Below are positions 7,640-16,257 of a stretch of 64,000 nt of DNA, in pieces. The DNA is from Ferrimonas balearica (GTDB lineage: Bacteria > Pseudomonadota > Gammaproteobacteria > Enterobacterales > Shewanellaceae). The DNA is taken from NCBI RefSeq assembly GCF_019802055.1, contig NZ_JAHVHW010000007.1, positions 496,001 through 560,000 on the forward strand, written 5' to 3'. Under the pieces are notes generated by a model, which was not told the origin of the DNA, did not search any database, and saw nothing but the letters and a program-made list of their open reading frames with translations. Each line of letters begins with the position of its first letter. The stretch's first letter is position 1. Both the position numbers and the translations under genes were made by a program.

Positions 7640-9886
7640 TTAGGGCTGAGATTTGATGGTTCTTATGCGGAGCCAGAAAAGGCTAAACAAAAGGACAACA
7701 AGAAGGTGGACCTCAATGCTGCCGGAGGAGCGGGGGCCCATAGCCAGTTCGGTTGGGGCCAGGGCAACGAACTGCCCGTCGGAACCCGCGTCGGTTTGCG
7801 AGCTGTTCCAAACCACAAAGACCCGGTCCAGTGATGGCGTGAGCCGGAGTTGGGACTCGTAGTCGCTGCTGATCTCCTCGGTCAGAATGATAAAGGGCTC
7901 AAAAGATGCCCCTGCATCCAGGGAGCGAGTAACAAACAGGTCCAACTCTTTGCCTGAGCCAAGGTGCTCATAGGTGTTTTCCACCAGTCCTCCCGCCAGC
8001 ACAAAGCCTGACGGGTTACTGCACTGAGTCGGATCCAGTGTGCTGGGGTCCTCCGGGTCGCCGGTGGGGCAGGCCACCGGGCTACTGCCGGGGGCTTTTA
8101 CGATCCTCGGCTCCTTCACATCGATCTGCGCGACGGCGTTGTAGTCCGGGTGCCGGTTGACGTAATCCAGAATCAACGCGGAAGTCATATCCCTGGCCGG
8201 TTCCCAGGTATGGCCCCCATCCAGTGAGCGACGGATCCAGAAGTTGTAATGTTCCAGGTCGGTAGCCCTAGCCAGAACCAGATCTGGCGTATAGCTATAA
8301 CCGAGAATCAGGGTATCGCCTCGGATATAGCCGCGGTGGGCTCGCGCATCCTCTATCGGGTTGAGGTCCGTATGGGCCGTGAGGTCGCCCCCCAGCGGGG
8401 TATCATGGCTCAGATTCAGCGCAGGAGTGTTGGCAAAAGCGCCCATCAGCGGCAGTGCAGTTTCATCGTCATCCCCCCGGATAAGGCAGCCCTCAACGAC
8501 GCCGGGGCCGGGTACATTCAATGGCGGATGGAAACTGGCCAGATCCCCAAAATCGGTAGCCAGACGACCAACAATGTCGGAGGGGCCGCCTTCGTCGTAC
8601 TCACCCTGTTTCCAGAAAATAAACAGCTTGGTGCCGGAGTCGCCAGCTGTGGATTGGGTAAGGAACCGAACCCGCCTACCATTCTGCAGCGGGTCACTGA
8701 GGATGCATCCAACGCGCTCCGGCAACAGAGCATTGGGTGGCAGGCCGGGTGCATCGCAGGATTGCGCGGTTCCGTTAAGTTCACTCAGACAGGCGTCGGC
8801 AACGCTGCTAGGCGGCTGATGAAAGGCAAAGCTGTGATAACGGACATACTTGCCCTCATCGACCCCTTCGCTGCCCTTGGTTTCCTCATAGGCCACAACC
8901 ACGGTGCCGCCGACCAGCGCCATATTGGCCCTGGATGCGCCTTCGGTACCGGACTCTACGGGATTGCCGTCATTGCGCTTGTCCTCCATCTTGGTCCAGT
9001 TATTGGTGATTCGGACCGGAGGTGTAAAGGGCTTACCCTGACCAAAGTCACTGTCGGACAGCTTGCCGCCCTCGGGATAGCTGGTGCGGATATGGCTGTA
9101 CCAGATATCAGTGCCATGGGACACAATGGCGCCGGAAGCACCATGTCCCGGCCCTTCGGCTTGGCCCAGCAGCAGTCCGGCGGGATCCTCTTGCCAGGAC
9201 AGCACCCAGGCTTTGCCGTTACCGCGATTGACGTCCTGCTTGGCGTCCCGGCTGCCGTCGGTCAGTCGCTGTGCCGGCATCCAGCTGGTACCGCCGTTGA
9301 TGGAGCGGACGGTATAGAGGCAGCTGTAGGGGATTTCCCGCATCTCTCGCTCAACATAGCTGACCGCTCCCTGGTTGCCCCCGTCACAGTACTTGTCCAC
9401 CCAACTCACCACAATCATGGTTCCGGAGTTGAAGATGTTGGGTTTATCAGAGTCGCCGTAGAAGGGCTGCACGCTGCTGTCCTCCCCTTGCCAAAGCGTT
9501 GAAAGAGAGCTGTGGGCCGCAGTGCGGGATAGGTTTACCGTCTCTGACCAGGTCAGGCCGTTGTCATCGGAGTAACGGGCGTAGATGTCACGGGCGGGAC
9601 GTTCTCTATCCGCCTTAACGTCATAGACCCGATGGCCTTCGGGATACTCTTCGCTCGCCCAGGCGTCGGAGAAGACGGTCACCAGACGCCCATCCGTTGG
9701 GCCACCGTTGGTGAGCCTGACAAGCTTGGTTTTCGAGGTGTCATTAAGGTTGGCAGGTTGTTCTCCGGCTCCGTCTGACAAAACGATGGGGGCCCCTACC
9801 GGAGCAAGCACCGTTTGTGCAGAAGCGAAGCCAGCAGCGACAACCATCGTACAAAGCAGCGAACCATAGGTAATGGCCTTATTCAT
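7640..9886 (-). CDS. Exported BNR/Asp-box repeat protein with C-terminal anchor-like tail
   Basis: Unrecognised secreted protein of 748 residues. It has a clear signal peptide (MNKAITYGSLLCTMVVAAGFASA) and four Asp-box (SxDxGxTW-like) turns: YSDDNGLTW, SINGGTSW, RSLDGGHTW and RSLDAGASF. This suggests a sialidase-like beta-propeller, but I see no sialidase arginine triad that I can assign. The C-terminus has a Ser/Gly stretch (RSSGS), a hydrophobic segment (VHLLVVLLFSLFWL) and basic residues (RIRTIK), like a GlyGly-CTERM/sorting tail with the double glycine lost. The start at 9886 has AAGGAG. It could be a surface or outer-membrane-anchored protein; enzymatic activity is unproven. Confidence 0.75.
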   Translation of the reverse strand: MNKAITYGSLLCTMVVAAGFASAQTVLAPVGAPIVLSDGAGEQPANLNDTSKTKLVRLTNGGPTDGRLVTVFSDAWASEEYPEGHRVYDVKADRERPARDIYARYSDDNGLTWSETVNLSRTAAHSSLSTLWQGEDSSVQPFYGDSDKPNIFNSGTMIVVSWVDKYCDGGNQGAVSYVEREMREIPYSCLYTVRSINGGTSWMPAQRLTDGSRDAKQDVNRGNGKAWVLSWQEDPAGLLLGQAEGPGHGASGAIVSHGTDIWYSHIRTSYPEGGKLSDSDFGQGKPFTPPVRITNNWTKMEDKRNDGNPVESGTEGASRANMALVGGTVVVAYEETKGSEGVDEGKYVRYHSFAFHQPPSSVADACLSELNGTAQSCDAPGLPPNALLPERVGCILSDPLQNGRRVRFLTQSTAGDSGTKLFIFWKQGEYDEGGPSDIVGRLATDFGDLASFHPPLNVPGPGVVEGCLIRGDDDETALPLMGAFANTPALNLSHDTPLGGDLTAHTDLNPIEDARAHRGYIRGDTLILGYSYTPDLVLARATDLEHYNFWIRRSLDGGHTWEPARDMTSALILDYVNRHPDYNAVAQIDVKEPRIVKAPGSSPVACPTGDPEDPSTLDPTQCSNPSGFVLAGGLVENTYEHLGSGKELDLFVTRSLDAGASFEPFIILTEEISSDYESQLRLTPSLDRVFVVWNSSQTDAGSDGQFVALAPTELAMGPRSSGSIEVHLLVVLLFSLFWLRIRTIKSQP

Positions 9887-9955
9887 GATGCTCTCCTTGT
9901 CGCTTTACTTCCACGCTTGAGTTAAGCAGAGAGCTTCACCATTCACTCGAATGAA

Positions 9956-9971
9956 ATTGATTCGAATCAAT
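9956..9971. promoter_or_regulatory. 16-bp perfect palindrome, candidate operator
   Basis: ATTGATTCGAATCAAT is a perfect palindrome 70-85 bases before the BNR-protein start. A second, imperfect inverted repeat (CATTC-4-GAATG) lies directly beside it at about 9940-9953. The position suits an operator, but the cognate regulator is unknown and it does not clearly match a Fur box. Confidence 0.35.
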
Positions 9972-10069
9972 GTTTTACGAGCTAGTGTTCGGCTGGGGCG
10001 AATGCTCGGGTCGGCGCCATACTGTCCTATGCTCCGGCGTCGGGGTGAAAAGGCGTGCGGCAAAAGCAA

Positions 10070-10092
10070 ATAAGGCGCCCTGAGGCGCCTTA
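10070..10092 (-). terminator. intrinsic terminator after Asp-rich lipoprotein gene
   Basis: Stem ATAAGGCGCC / GGCGCCTTAT with a short loop, followed on the minus strand by a T-rich tract. Serves the gene ending at 10106. Confidence 0.75.
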
Positions 10093-10105
10093 TCACGATG
10101 ACCGA

Positions 10106-11932
10106 TTACTGGGTGACGCTCACATCAAAGTGACGGACGTCGTCGTAGTCCCAGTGTTCTGACAGGATGCCGTCGCTGTTACGCACGGTCACCACAAAGT
10201 TAAAGGTGTCGATGGCATCGTCCTGCACCAGGGTGTACGTCGTCTGGCAGGCGCCCCAGTCGCTGATCAGGCCACTGTCGGCACCCGGACCAAAGTTGCC
10301 ATGGCGCTCGAACTTGCAGCTCACTTCATCGCCGTTGGGGTTGTTGATCACCGGCTCCAGCACCAGCGTCTGGCCCACCCGGCCCATCAGGTCTTTGCTG
10401 TCGGCGCCGTTGATCAGCAGGGATTGCAGCGTGGCCGGCTGCTTGTCGGTATCCAGTTTCAGCCAGATCTCGGCGGTTTCCTCGTTGGTGCCACTGCCGC
10501 TCCAGGTGGCGTACTGCACCTTGTAGATGTAACGGGGGGTCGCCAGCGTGCCGTCAAACAGGATCTCATCGCTCTCTGACGTCACGTTGTCGTGGTTAAT
10601 GCCCATGTAGGAGAAGTAGCTCTGGCGGTCAGCGGTGCCCTCCACCTCGACCCGCAGCCACAGTTGGGCGTCCACCGCTACCGGCGTCTCCGGCTGAACC
10701 AGGAAGTAGGGGGGCTGGTCGACGTTTTCGAACACTTCGTCACCCACCATCACACGGGCGATGGTCAGCGGCTGGGTTTCCACATAGTCGGCCATCGGCA
10801 TGGTGAAGTAGGCGCGGCCATCCACCATCCCGTCAAAGCCCATAAAACCATCGTCGTTGAAGTAGAAGAACTGGATCCCTTTGGCTTCGCTTTGGGCATC
10901 GGCTTCCGTGATTTGGTAGGTCATCTCAAAGCGACCATTGTTGCCCGGCACCAGCTGCGGCGATTCGAAGTCGGGCAGGTTATACGTCTGCACCGGCCGG
11001 TTATTGGGGTCTTCCACCACAATGGCAAGGGTGACGTTGTCACCGATGGAATAGCGGTGCTCAGGCCAGGCATTCGCCTCCTGAGTCAGGGTCTCCTGAA
11101 CTGCGCCATCCACCTCAATCCGGGTGATGATGGGGTCCTGGTGCATACGGAAGGCACCGATGGAATCGTTAAATTCGTCCAAGGTGATCTGGGTGCGGGT
11201 CCAGATCCGGGAATTATCGATGGCCACGGCGTCCGCTTCCAGGCGGTAGTCGCCGGTGGGGATGCGTTCGAACTCAAAACGGCCATTGTCGTCGGTGACG
11301 GCTTCAAACTCACCGTACTTGCCGGTCAGCTTAACCGGGACACCGGAGAGCAGCACGCCACCGGTATCGGTAAAGGAGAAGTCCGGCTGGCCATCGCCAT
11401 CGATGTCGATCAGCCGGTCGGCCACCATATCGCCGTCCACGTCGATATTGAGGTCGGCTTTATAGTCGAAGTTGAGGTCGATATTGACGTCGGCTTTGGT
11501 ATCGCAGTTGGTGTCGACATTGAGGTGGATACCCTCGTTGTCGGTCAGCAGGTTGATGTTGGCCCAGCCGTCATTATCCAAATCGATGTTGTAGTACAGG
11601 TTGCCGTCGTCGTCAGTCAGGTTCAGATCCGGCTTGAGGTCGCCGTCGGTGTCCAGGTTCCAGCGGGCTCTGGGCACTTCGTCGTTGTAGCGGTCGCCAC
11701 AAACATGCCAGGTGGCAAGATCAGCCTCGCCCTGCTCGCCTTGTGCCAGCAGGTCAGCAAAATTATAGGGACGGCTGATGCGGGCCATCGCCGCCTGATC
11801 AAACAGGTACTTATCGGCCTGCAGGGTACCCTGCAGGGGCAGGCCGGAATCCTGGCCTTCATCGGAGCTGCCGCCGCCACAACCGACCAGCAGCAGGGAC
11901 AACGCAATCATGGAGAAAGAGTGACGAATCAT
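10106..11932 (-). CDS. Lipoprotein with Asp-rich repeats and a CarboxypepD_reg-like domain
   Basis: Unrecognised 608-residue lipoprotein: MIRHSFSMIALSLLLVGC is followed by a GGGSS linker. Residues of about 80-185 form short repeats rich in Asp/Asn (such as DTDGDLKPDLNL, DLDNDGWANINL, DVDGDMVADRLID, DIDGDGQPDFSF) that look like calcium-binding TSP3/dockerin-type loops. Next comes a beta-sandwich resembling carboxypeptidase-regulatory domains (GVPVKLTG, DDNGRFEFERIPTGDYRLEA). The C-terminal 350 residues are beta-rich and unassigned. The start is uncertain: the frame extends to TTG 11947 with no clear ribosome site at either; I chose ATG 11932. A calcium-dependent structural or adhesive role is only inference. 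Confidence 0.7.
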   Translation of the reverse strand: MIRHSFSMIALSLLLVGCGGGSSDEGQDSGLPLQGTLQADKYLFDQAAMARISRPYNFADLLAQGEQGEADLATWHVCGDRYNDEVPRARWNLDTDGDLKPDLNLTDDDGNLYYNIDLDNDGWANINLLTDNEGIHLNVDTNCDTKADVNIDLNFDYKADLNIDVDGDMVADRLIDIDGDGQPDFSFTDTGGVLLSGVPVKLTGKYGEFEAVTDDNGRFEFERIPTGDYRLEADAVAIDNSRIWTRTQITLDEFNDSIGAFRMHQDPIITRIEVDGAVQETLTQEANAWPEHRYSIGDNVTLAIVVEDPNNRPVQTYNLPDFESPQLVPGNNGRFEMTYQITEADAQSEAKGIQFFYFNDDGFMGFDGMVDGRAYFTMPMADYVETQPLTIARVMVGDEVFENVDQPPYFLVQPETPVAVDAQLWLRVEVEGTADRQSYFSYMGINHDNVTSESDEILFDGTLATPRYIYKVQYATWSGSGTNEETAEIWLKLDTDKQPATLQSLLINGADSKDLMGRVGQTLVLEPVINNPNGDEVSCKFERHGNFGPGADSGLISDWGACQTTYTLVQDDAIDTFNFVVTVRNSDGILSEHWDYDDVRHFDVSVTQ

Positions 11933-12191
11933 CGGGGAGTCATTCAATTACGGCCAGCAGGGAGCGACATGTGCGGAACCGTCCCGGTTAGGCAACGTGC
12001 TGTCGGACTGCAATGGCATGGGGGAGATCAACCGTCCGTGGTGAGATAGAGTGCTGATGAGGCAGCAAAAAAGTGGCGGAAGATTAGGGCAACTTAGGGT
12101 TAAGGTCACCGTCGAATGCGGGGGACAGACGCGCTTTGTGATCCCGATCACCGGTGACGGTAGTGTATGTCCGGGGAGAATCCGCAGGCAT
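11933..12191. other. intergenic region upstream of the Asp-rich lipoprotein
   Basis: About 300 bases lie between the lipoprotein start and purN. The part next to purN holds the purN terminator; the rest presumably contains the lipoprotein promoter on the minus strand. I found no small gene and no recognisable operator. Confidence 0.4.
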
Positions 12192-12220
12192 AAAAAAGGG
12201 AGCCCGTAGGCTCCCTTTAT
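12192..12220 (-). terminator. intrinsic terminator after purN
   Basis: Stem AAAGGGAGCC / GGCTCCCTTT with a CGTA loop and a run of six T on the minus strand. It closes the purM-purN operon. Confidence 0.88.
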
Positions 12221-12237
12221 TGATGCACGCAGTTGCC

Positions 12238-12885
12238 TTACTCGTCAGAGGCGTAACCGGCGGTGGGAAGCGCTTCGCCGTCGAACAGGGCTTTGTCGCC
12301 TTCCATCGTCAGACGGCCCTGAGCAAACCACTTCACCACCAGCGGGTAGATGCGGTGCTCCTGGGTGTGAACCCGCTCGGCCAGCTCCTCGGCGTCGTCG
12401 TCTTCAAACACCGGCACCTTGGCTTGCAGAATCACCGGGCCACCGTCCAGCTCCGGAGTGACGAAGTGGACAGAGCAACCATGCTCCTCATCCCCGGCCT
12501 CCAGTGCGCGCTGATGGGTGTTCAGCCCGGTGTACTTGGGCAGCAGGGAGGGGTGGATGTTCAGCATCCGGCCCGCAAAGCGGTTTACGAAACCGTCGGA
12601 CAGGATCCGCATAAAGCCAGCCAGTACCACCAGGTCCACGTTCAGCTGGCTCAGTTCGGCTTCCAGGCGGCTGTCATACGCTTCGCGTGACTCGCCAGCC
12701 TGAGGGGCGACCACCAGGCCAGGGACGCCGGCTTGTTCGGCTCGGGTGAGGCCATAAACGTCGGCCTTGTTGCTCACCACGGCCACCACCTCACCGTTGA
12801 TGTCGCCCGCTTGGCAGGCATCAAGGATGGCTTGGAGGTTACTGCCGTTGCCGGAGATCAGCACGGCGATGCGGATTGCGTTCAT
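12238..12885 (-). CDS. purN: Phosphoribosylglycinamide formyltransferase 1
   Basis: De novo purine synthesis, step 3: transfers the formyl group from 10-formyl-THF to GAR. The 215-residue protein starts MNAIRIAVLISGNGSNLQAI (phosphate-binding loop), has the catalytic Asn-x-His in MLNIHPSLLPKYTG and the TPELDGGPVILQ segment near the catalytic Asp. The start is 9 bases after the purM stop with an AAGGA overlapping the purM end, so it is translationally linked to purM. The order purM-purN is the same as in E. coli. Confidence 0.97.
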   Translation of the reverse strand: MNAIRIAVLISGNGSNLQAILDACQAGDINGEVVAVVSNKADVYGLTRAEQAGVPGLVVAPQAGESREAYDSRLEAELSQLNVDLVVLAGFMRILSDGFVNRFAGRMLNIHPSLLPKYTGLNTHQRALEAGDEEHGCSVHFVTPELDGGPVILQAKVPVFEDDDAEELAERVHTQEHRIYPLVVKWFAQGRLTMEGDKALFDGEALPTAGYASDE

Positions 12886-12894
12886 CGGGTTTCC

Positions 12895-13935
12895 TTAGTT
12901 GATTTCCACCTGGCCTTCGTCGTCCTGGCGGTCAGCAATCTGACCGATGATCCAGGCCTGCTCACCTTCGGCGTTGAGCAGGGAGACGGCAGCCTCGGCC
13001 TGTGCGGCGGGCAGGGCGATAACCAGGCCCACACCGCAGTTGAAAGTGCGATACATCTCGTGCTCGGCGATGTTGCCGGTTTCCTGCAGCCAGTGGAACA
13101 CCGCCGGCCACTCCCAGCTGTTGCCGTCGATAACGGCCTTGGCGTTGTCAGGCAGCACACGGGGGATGTTTTCCCAGAACCCGCCACCGGTGATGTGGGA
13201 GATGGCGTGGACATCGTGCGCCTTCAGCAGCTTGAGCACGGACTTTACGTAAATCTTGGTGGGCGCCATCAGGGCGTCGATCAGCGGCTGACCGGCCACC
13301 TCAACCTCGGCAGGGTTGTCGATGCGCTCCAGAACTTTGCGGATCAGGCTGTAACCGTTGGAGTGCGGACCGGAGGAGGCGAGGGCGATCAGGGTATCGC
13401 CAGCGGCCACCTTGGTGCCGTCCAGCACTTCATCTTCTTCTACCACGCCCACACAGAAGCCCGCCATATCGTAGTCAGCGCCTTCGTACATGCCGGGCAT
13501 TTCGGCGGTTTCACCGCCAATCAGGGCACAGCCTGCCAGTTCACAGCCATCGGCGATGCCGGTCACCACGGAGGTGGCCACGTTCACATCGAGCTTGCCG
13601 GTGGCGTAGTAATCCAGGAAGAACAGCGGTTCTGCACCCTGAACGATCAGGTCGTTGACACACATCGCCACCAGGTCGATGCCCACGGTGTCGTGGCGCT
13701 GATGGTCGATGGCCAGGCGCAGCTTGGTGCCTACACCGTCTGTGCCAGAAACCAGCAGGGGCTTCTTGTAGCCTTGAGGCAGACGGCACAAGGCACCGAA
13801 ACCGCCCAGACCGCCCATGACTTCAGGGCGTCGGGTGCGTTTCACCGCGGATTTGATGTTCTCTACCAGGGCATTGCCTGCGTCAATATCAACGCCGGCG
13901 TCTTTGTAGCTCAAAGAGTCTTGGGGTGTAGTCAC
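12895..13935 (-). CDS. purM: Phosphoribosylformylglycinamidine cyclo-ligase (AIR synthetase)
   Basis: Purine synthesis step 5, ATP-dependent closure of FGAM to AIR. The body begins [22 protein letters not shown], with the conserved [14 protein letters not shown], the GVGTKLRLA motif and GEAEMPG-type loop ([11 protein letters not shown]). I place the start at GTG 13935 ([14 protein letters not shown]), giving 346 residues, close to the E. coli length; GAGG lies 8-9 bases upstream. The longer frame to 14025 reads a basic, unrelated stretch. It is first gene of purM-purN and divergent from upp. I did not find a convincing PurR box. Confidence 0.96.
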   Translation of the reverse strand: MTTPQDSLSYKDAGVDIDAGNALVENIKSAVKRTRRPEVMGGLGGFGALCRLPQGYKKPLLVSGTDGVGTKLRLAIDHQRHDTVGIDLVAMCVNDLIVQGAEPLFFLDYYATGKLDVNVATSVVTGIADGCELAGCALIGGETAEMPGMYEGADYDMAGFCVGVVEEDEVLDGTKVAAGDTLIALASSGPHSNGYSLIRKVLERIDNPAEVEVAGQPLIDALMAPTKIYVKSVLKLLKAHDVHAISHITGGGFWENIPRVLPDNAKAVIDGNSWEWPAVFHWLQETGNIAEHEMYRTFNCGVGLVIALPAAQAEAAVSLLNAEGEQAWIIGQIADRQDDEGQVEIN

Positions 13936-14168
13936 AGAGGTGGCCTCAACTAAGAGTGTTCTATTTATAAGACGTAGGGTGTTTTTTATGGCGCGCATTC
14001 TACCAGTTGCGCGGGGGATCCCCAAGCTTCAGGCCCATTGGTTCAGTGATTCGCCATCCAAAGTCCTGGATCACATTCCTGAACAGTGAAGCGCAGCAAC
14101 ATCTTCCTCAAAGACAGCAGTTCACGCTAAAATTCCGCTAATTTGTCTGGCGAAACCTGGAGATGACG

Positions 14169-14795
14169 ATGAAGGTCACCGAAGTCAAGCACCCCCTTAT
14201 TCAACACAAACTGGGCCTGATGCGTGAGGCAGAGATCAGCACCAAGCGCTTCCGCGAGCTGGCCAGTGAAGTGGCGGCTCTGCTGACCTATGAAGCCACT
14301 GCCGACTTCGAAATGGAAAACGTCACCATCGAAGGTTGGAACGGTCCTATCCAGGTCAACAAGATCAAGGGCAAAAAAGTGACCGTGGTGCCGATCCTGC
14401 GCGCCGGTCTGGGCATGATGGATGGCGTTCTGGAGCACATCCCCTCTGCCAAGGTCTCCGTAGTGGGCATCTACCGTGATGAAGAGACCCTGGAGCCGGT
14501 GCCGTACTTCGAGAAGCTGGTATCCAACATCGATGAGCGTATCGCCATGGTGGTTGACCCGATGCTGGCGACCGGTGGCTCCATGATCGCCACCCTGGAC
14601 CTGCTGAAGAAACGCGGCTGCAAGCACATCAAAGTGCTGGTGCTGGTTGCTGCGCCGGAAGGGATCAAAGCGCTGGAAGCCGCTCACCCGGACATTGAAC
14701 TGTACACCGCGTCCGTGGATGAGTGCCTGAACGAGAAGGGCTACATCCTTCCGGGCCTCGGCGATGCCGGCGATAAGATTTTCGGAACGAAATAA
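14169..14795 (+). CDS. upp: Uracil phosphoribosyltransferase
   Basis: Pyrimidine salvage: converts uracil and PRPP to UMP. It has 208 residues, as in E. coli. Signatures are [14 protein letters not shown] at the N-terminus, [11 protein letters not shown], the PRPP loop DPMLATGGS and the C-terminal [14 protein letters not shown] uracil-binding end. An in-frame ATG sits at 14163, but the GGAG at 14159-14162 is correctly spaced only for 14169. It is followed by an intrinsic terminator and then uraA, the usual partner permease. Confidence 0.97.
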   Translation: MKVTEVKHPLIQHKLGLMREAEISTKRFRELASEVAALLTYEATADFEMENVTIEGWNGPIQVNKIKGKKVTVVPILRAGLGMMDGVLEHIPSAKVSVVGIYRDEETLEPVPYFEKLVSNIDERIAMVVDPMLATGGSMIATLDLLKKRGCKHIKVLVLVAAPEGIKALEAAHPDIELYTASVDECLNEKGYILPGLGDAGDKIFGTK

Positions 14796-14807
14796 TACCA
14801 GACGAGC

Positions 14808-14832
14808 GGCGCCGGGAACGGCGCCCTTTTTT
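14808..14832 (+). terminator. intrinsic terminator or attenuator between upp and uraA
   Basis: A GC-rich stem (GGCGCC / GGCGCC) with a run of seven T, 12 bases past the upp stop and 25 bases before uraA. Because both genes usually form one operon, it probably lowers read-through rather than separating the units fully. Confidence 0.8.
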
Positions 14833-14856
14833 TGCGATAAAAACATGGAGTCACTC

Positions 14857-16113
14857 ATGCAAGCTCACTCTTCCGCCTCCACGGCAGCAGCTCAGGCGGC
14901 CCCGGTTCAGGCCACCTGGCGTCAGGTGCTGGCGGGCAGCCAGATGCTGTTCGTTGCCTTCGGAGCCTTGGTACTGGTGCCGCTGCTGACCGGTCTGAAC
15001 GTCAGCGTGGCACTGTTCACCGCCGGTATCGGTACCCTGATTTTCCAGGTGGTCACCAAGCGTCAGGTGCCGGTTTTCCTGGCTTCCTCTTTCGCCTTTA
15101 TTGCGCCCATCTCATACGGCGTGGCGCAGTGGGGCATTGCCGACACCATGGGCGGCCTGATGGTGGCTGGCGTGGTCTACATCGTGCTGTCCCAGGTGGC
15201 GCGTGTGGGTGGTGTGGAAGCGATCAACCGGGTACTGCCTCCGGTTGTGGTTGGGCCGGTGATCATGGTGATCGGTCTCTCTCTGGCTCCGGTGGCGGTT
15301 TCCATGGCGCTGGGTTACCAGGGTGACAACCAGGTTGTGCCGACCAGCACTGCGCTGGCCATTGCACTGCCGACCCTGCTGACGGCGCTGCTGGTTGCCA
15401 TCTGTGGCCGCGGCATGCTGCGCCTGCTGCCGATCCTGTGTGCCATTGTGGTGGGTTACACCCTCTCTCTGGTGTTCGGCATTGTGGATTTCACTCCGGT
15501 ACGGGATGCGGCCTGGCTGGCGCTGCCGGACTTCACCGCGCCGAGCTTCAACTGGCAGGCGATCCTGTTCCTGCTGCCTGTGGCCATCGCTCCGGCGGTG
15601 GAGCACATCGGCGATATGGTCTCCATCTCCAGCGTGACCGGCAAAAACTACATCAAGAAACCGGGTCTGCACCGCACTCTGCTGGGTGACGGCCTGGCCA
15701 CCACGGCTGCTGCTGCTCTGGGCGGTCCGCCGAACACCACTTACTCTGAAGTGACCGGTGCGGTGATGCTGACCAAGAACTACGACCCGAAAGTGATGAC
15801 CTGGGCGGCAGTTTCTGCCATCACCCTGGCGCTGATCGGCAAATTCGGCGCGTTCCTGATGACCGTTCCCACCGTGGTAATGGGCGGCATTATGATCCTG
15901 CTGTTCGGTTCCATCGCAGCAGTTGGTATGAACACCCTGGTGAAACACCAGGTGGACATGAGCGACTCCCGCAACCTGGTGATCGTTGCGGTCACTCTGG
16001 TGTTTGGTATCGGTGGTATGGCCTTCCCGTTCGGCGATTTCGTGCTGGAAGGGATCGCTCTGTGTGCCATCACTGCCATCCTGCTGAACCTGATCCTGCC
16101 GAAGTCCAGGTAA
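14857..16113 (+). CDS. uraA: Uracil:proton symporter, NCS2 family
   Basis: Inner-membrane uracil importer that works with upp. The protein of 418 residues is strongly hydrophobic throughout with the 14-segment NCS2 pattern. Conserved sites seen are PVFLASSFAFIAPI, the substrate-site helix VEHIGDMVSI and GGPPNTTYSEVTGAV. I start at ATG 14857 because GGAG is 6 bases upstream; the ATG at 14845 and the even longer frame overlapping upp and the terminator are not plausible. It ends with a very strong terminator, so it closes the upp-uraA unit. Confidence 0.95.
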   Translation: MQAHSSASTAAAQAAPVQATWRQVLAGSQMLFVAFGALVLVPLLTGLNVSVALFTAGIGTLIFQVVTKRQVPVFLASSFAFIAPISYGVAQWGIADTMGGLMVAGVVYIVLSQVARVGGVEAINRVLPPVVVGPVIMVIGLSLAPVAVSMALGYQGDNQVVPTSTALAIALPTLLTALLVAICGRGMLRLLPILCAIVVGYTLSLVFGIVDFTPVRDAAWLALPDFTAPSFNWQAILFLLPVAIAPAVEHIGDMVSISSVTGKNYIKKPGLHRTLLGDGLATTAAAALGGPPNTTYSEVTGAVMLTKNYDPKVMTWAAVSAITLALIGKFGAFLMTVPTVVMGGIMILLFGSIAAVGMNTLVKHQVDMSDSRNLVIVAVTLVFGIGGMAFPFGDFVLEGIALCAITAILLNLILPKSR

Positions 16114-16131
16114 GCGAACGGTGATGCAGCC

Positions 16132-16162
16132 AAAGGGGAAGCCTCAGGGCTTCCCCTTTTTG
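16132..16162 (+). terminator. intrinsic terminator after uraA
   Basis: A 12-bp stem (AAAGGGGAAGCC / GGCTTCCCCTTT) with a short loop and T run on the plus strand. Confidence 0.92.
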
Positions 16163-16257
16163 TTGCTGCCATAAGCTGTTAACGCGCTTGTGATGACGCA
16201 AGAGTGGCTCCGGCTATGGTAGACTTTCGCTCAGACTCAGCTACGAGAACATTGACC

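Noticed and set aside
10592-12049. 485-residue frame on the plus strand
   Set aside because: It is the antisense of the Asp-rich lipoprotein; the composition (long runs of Val/Ile/Asp/Gly) is a codon mirror, with no ribosome site.
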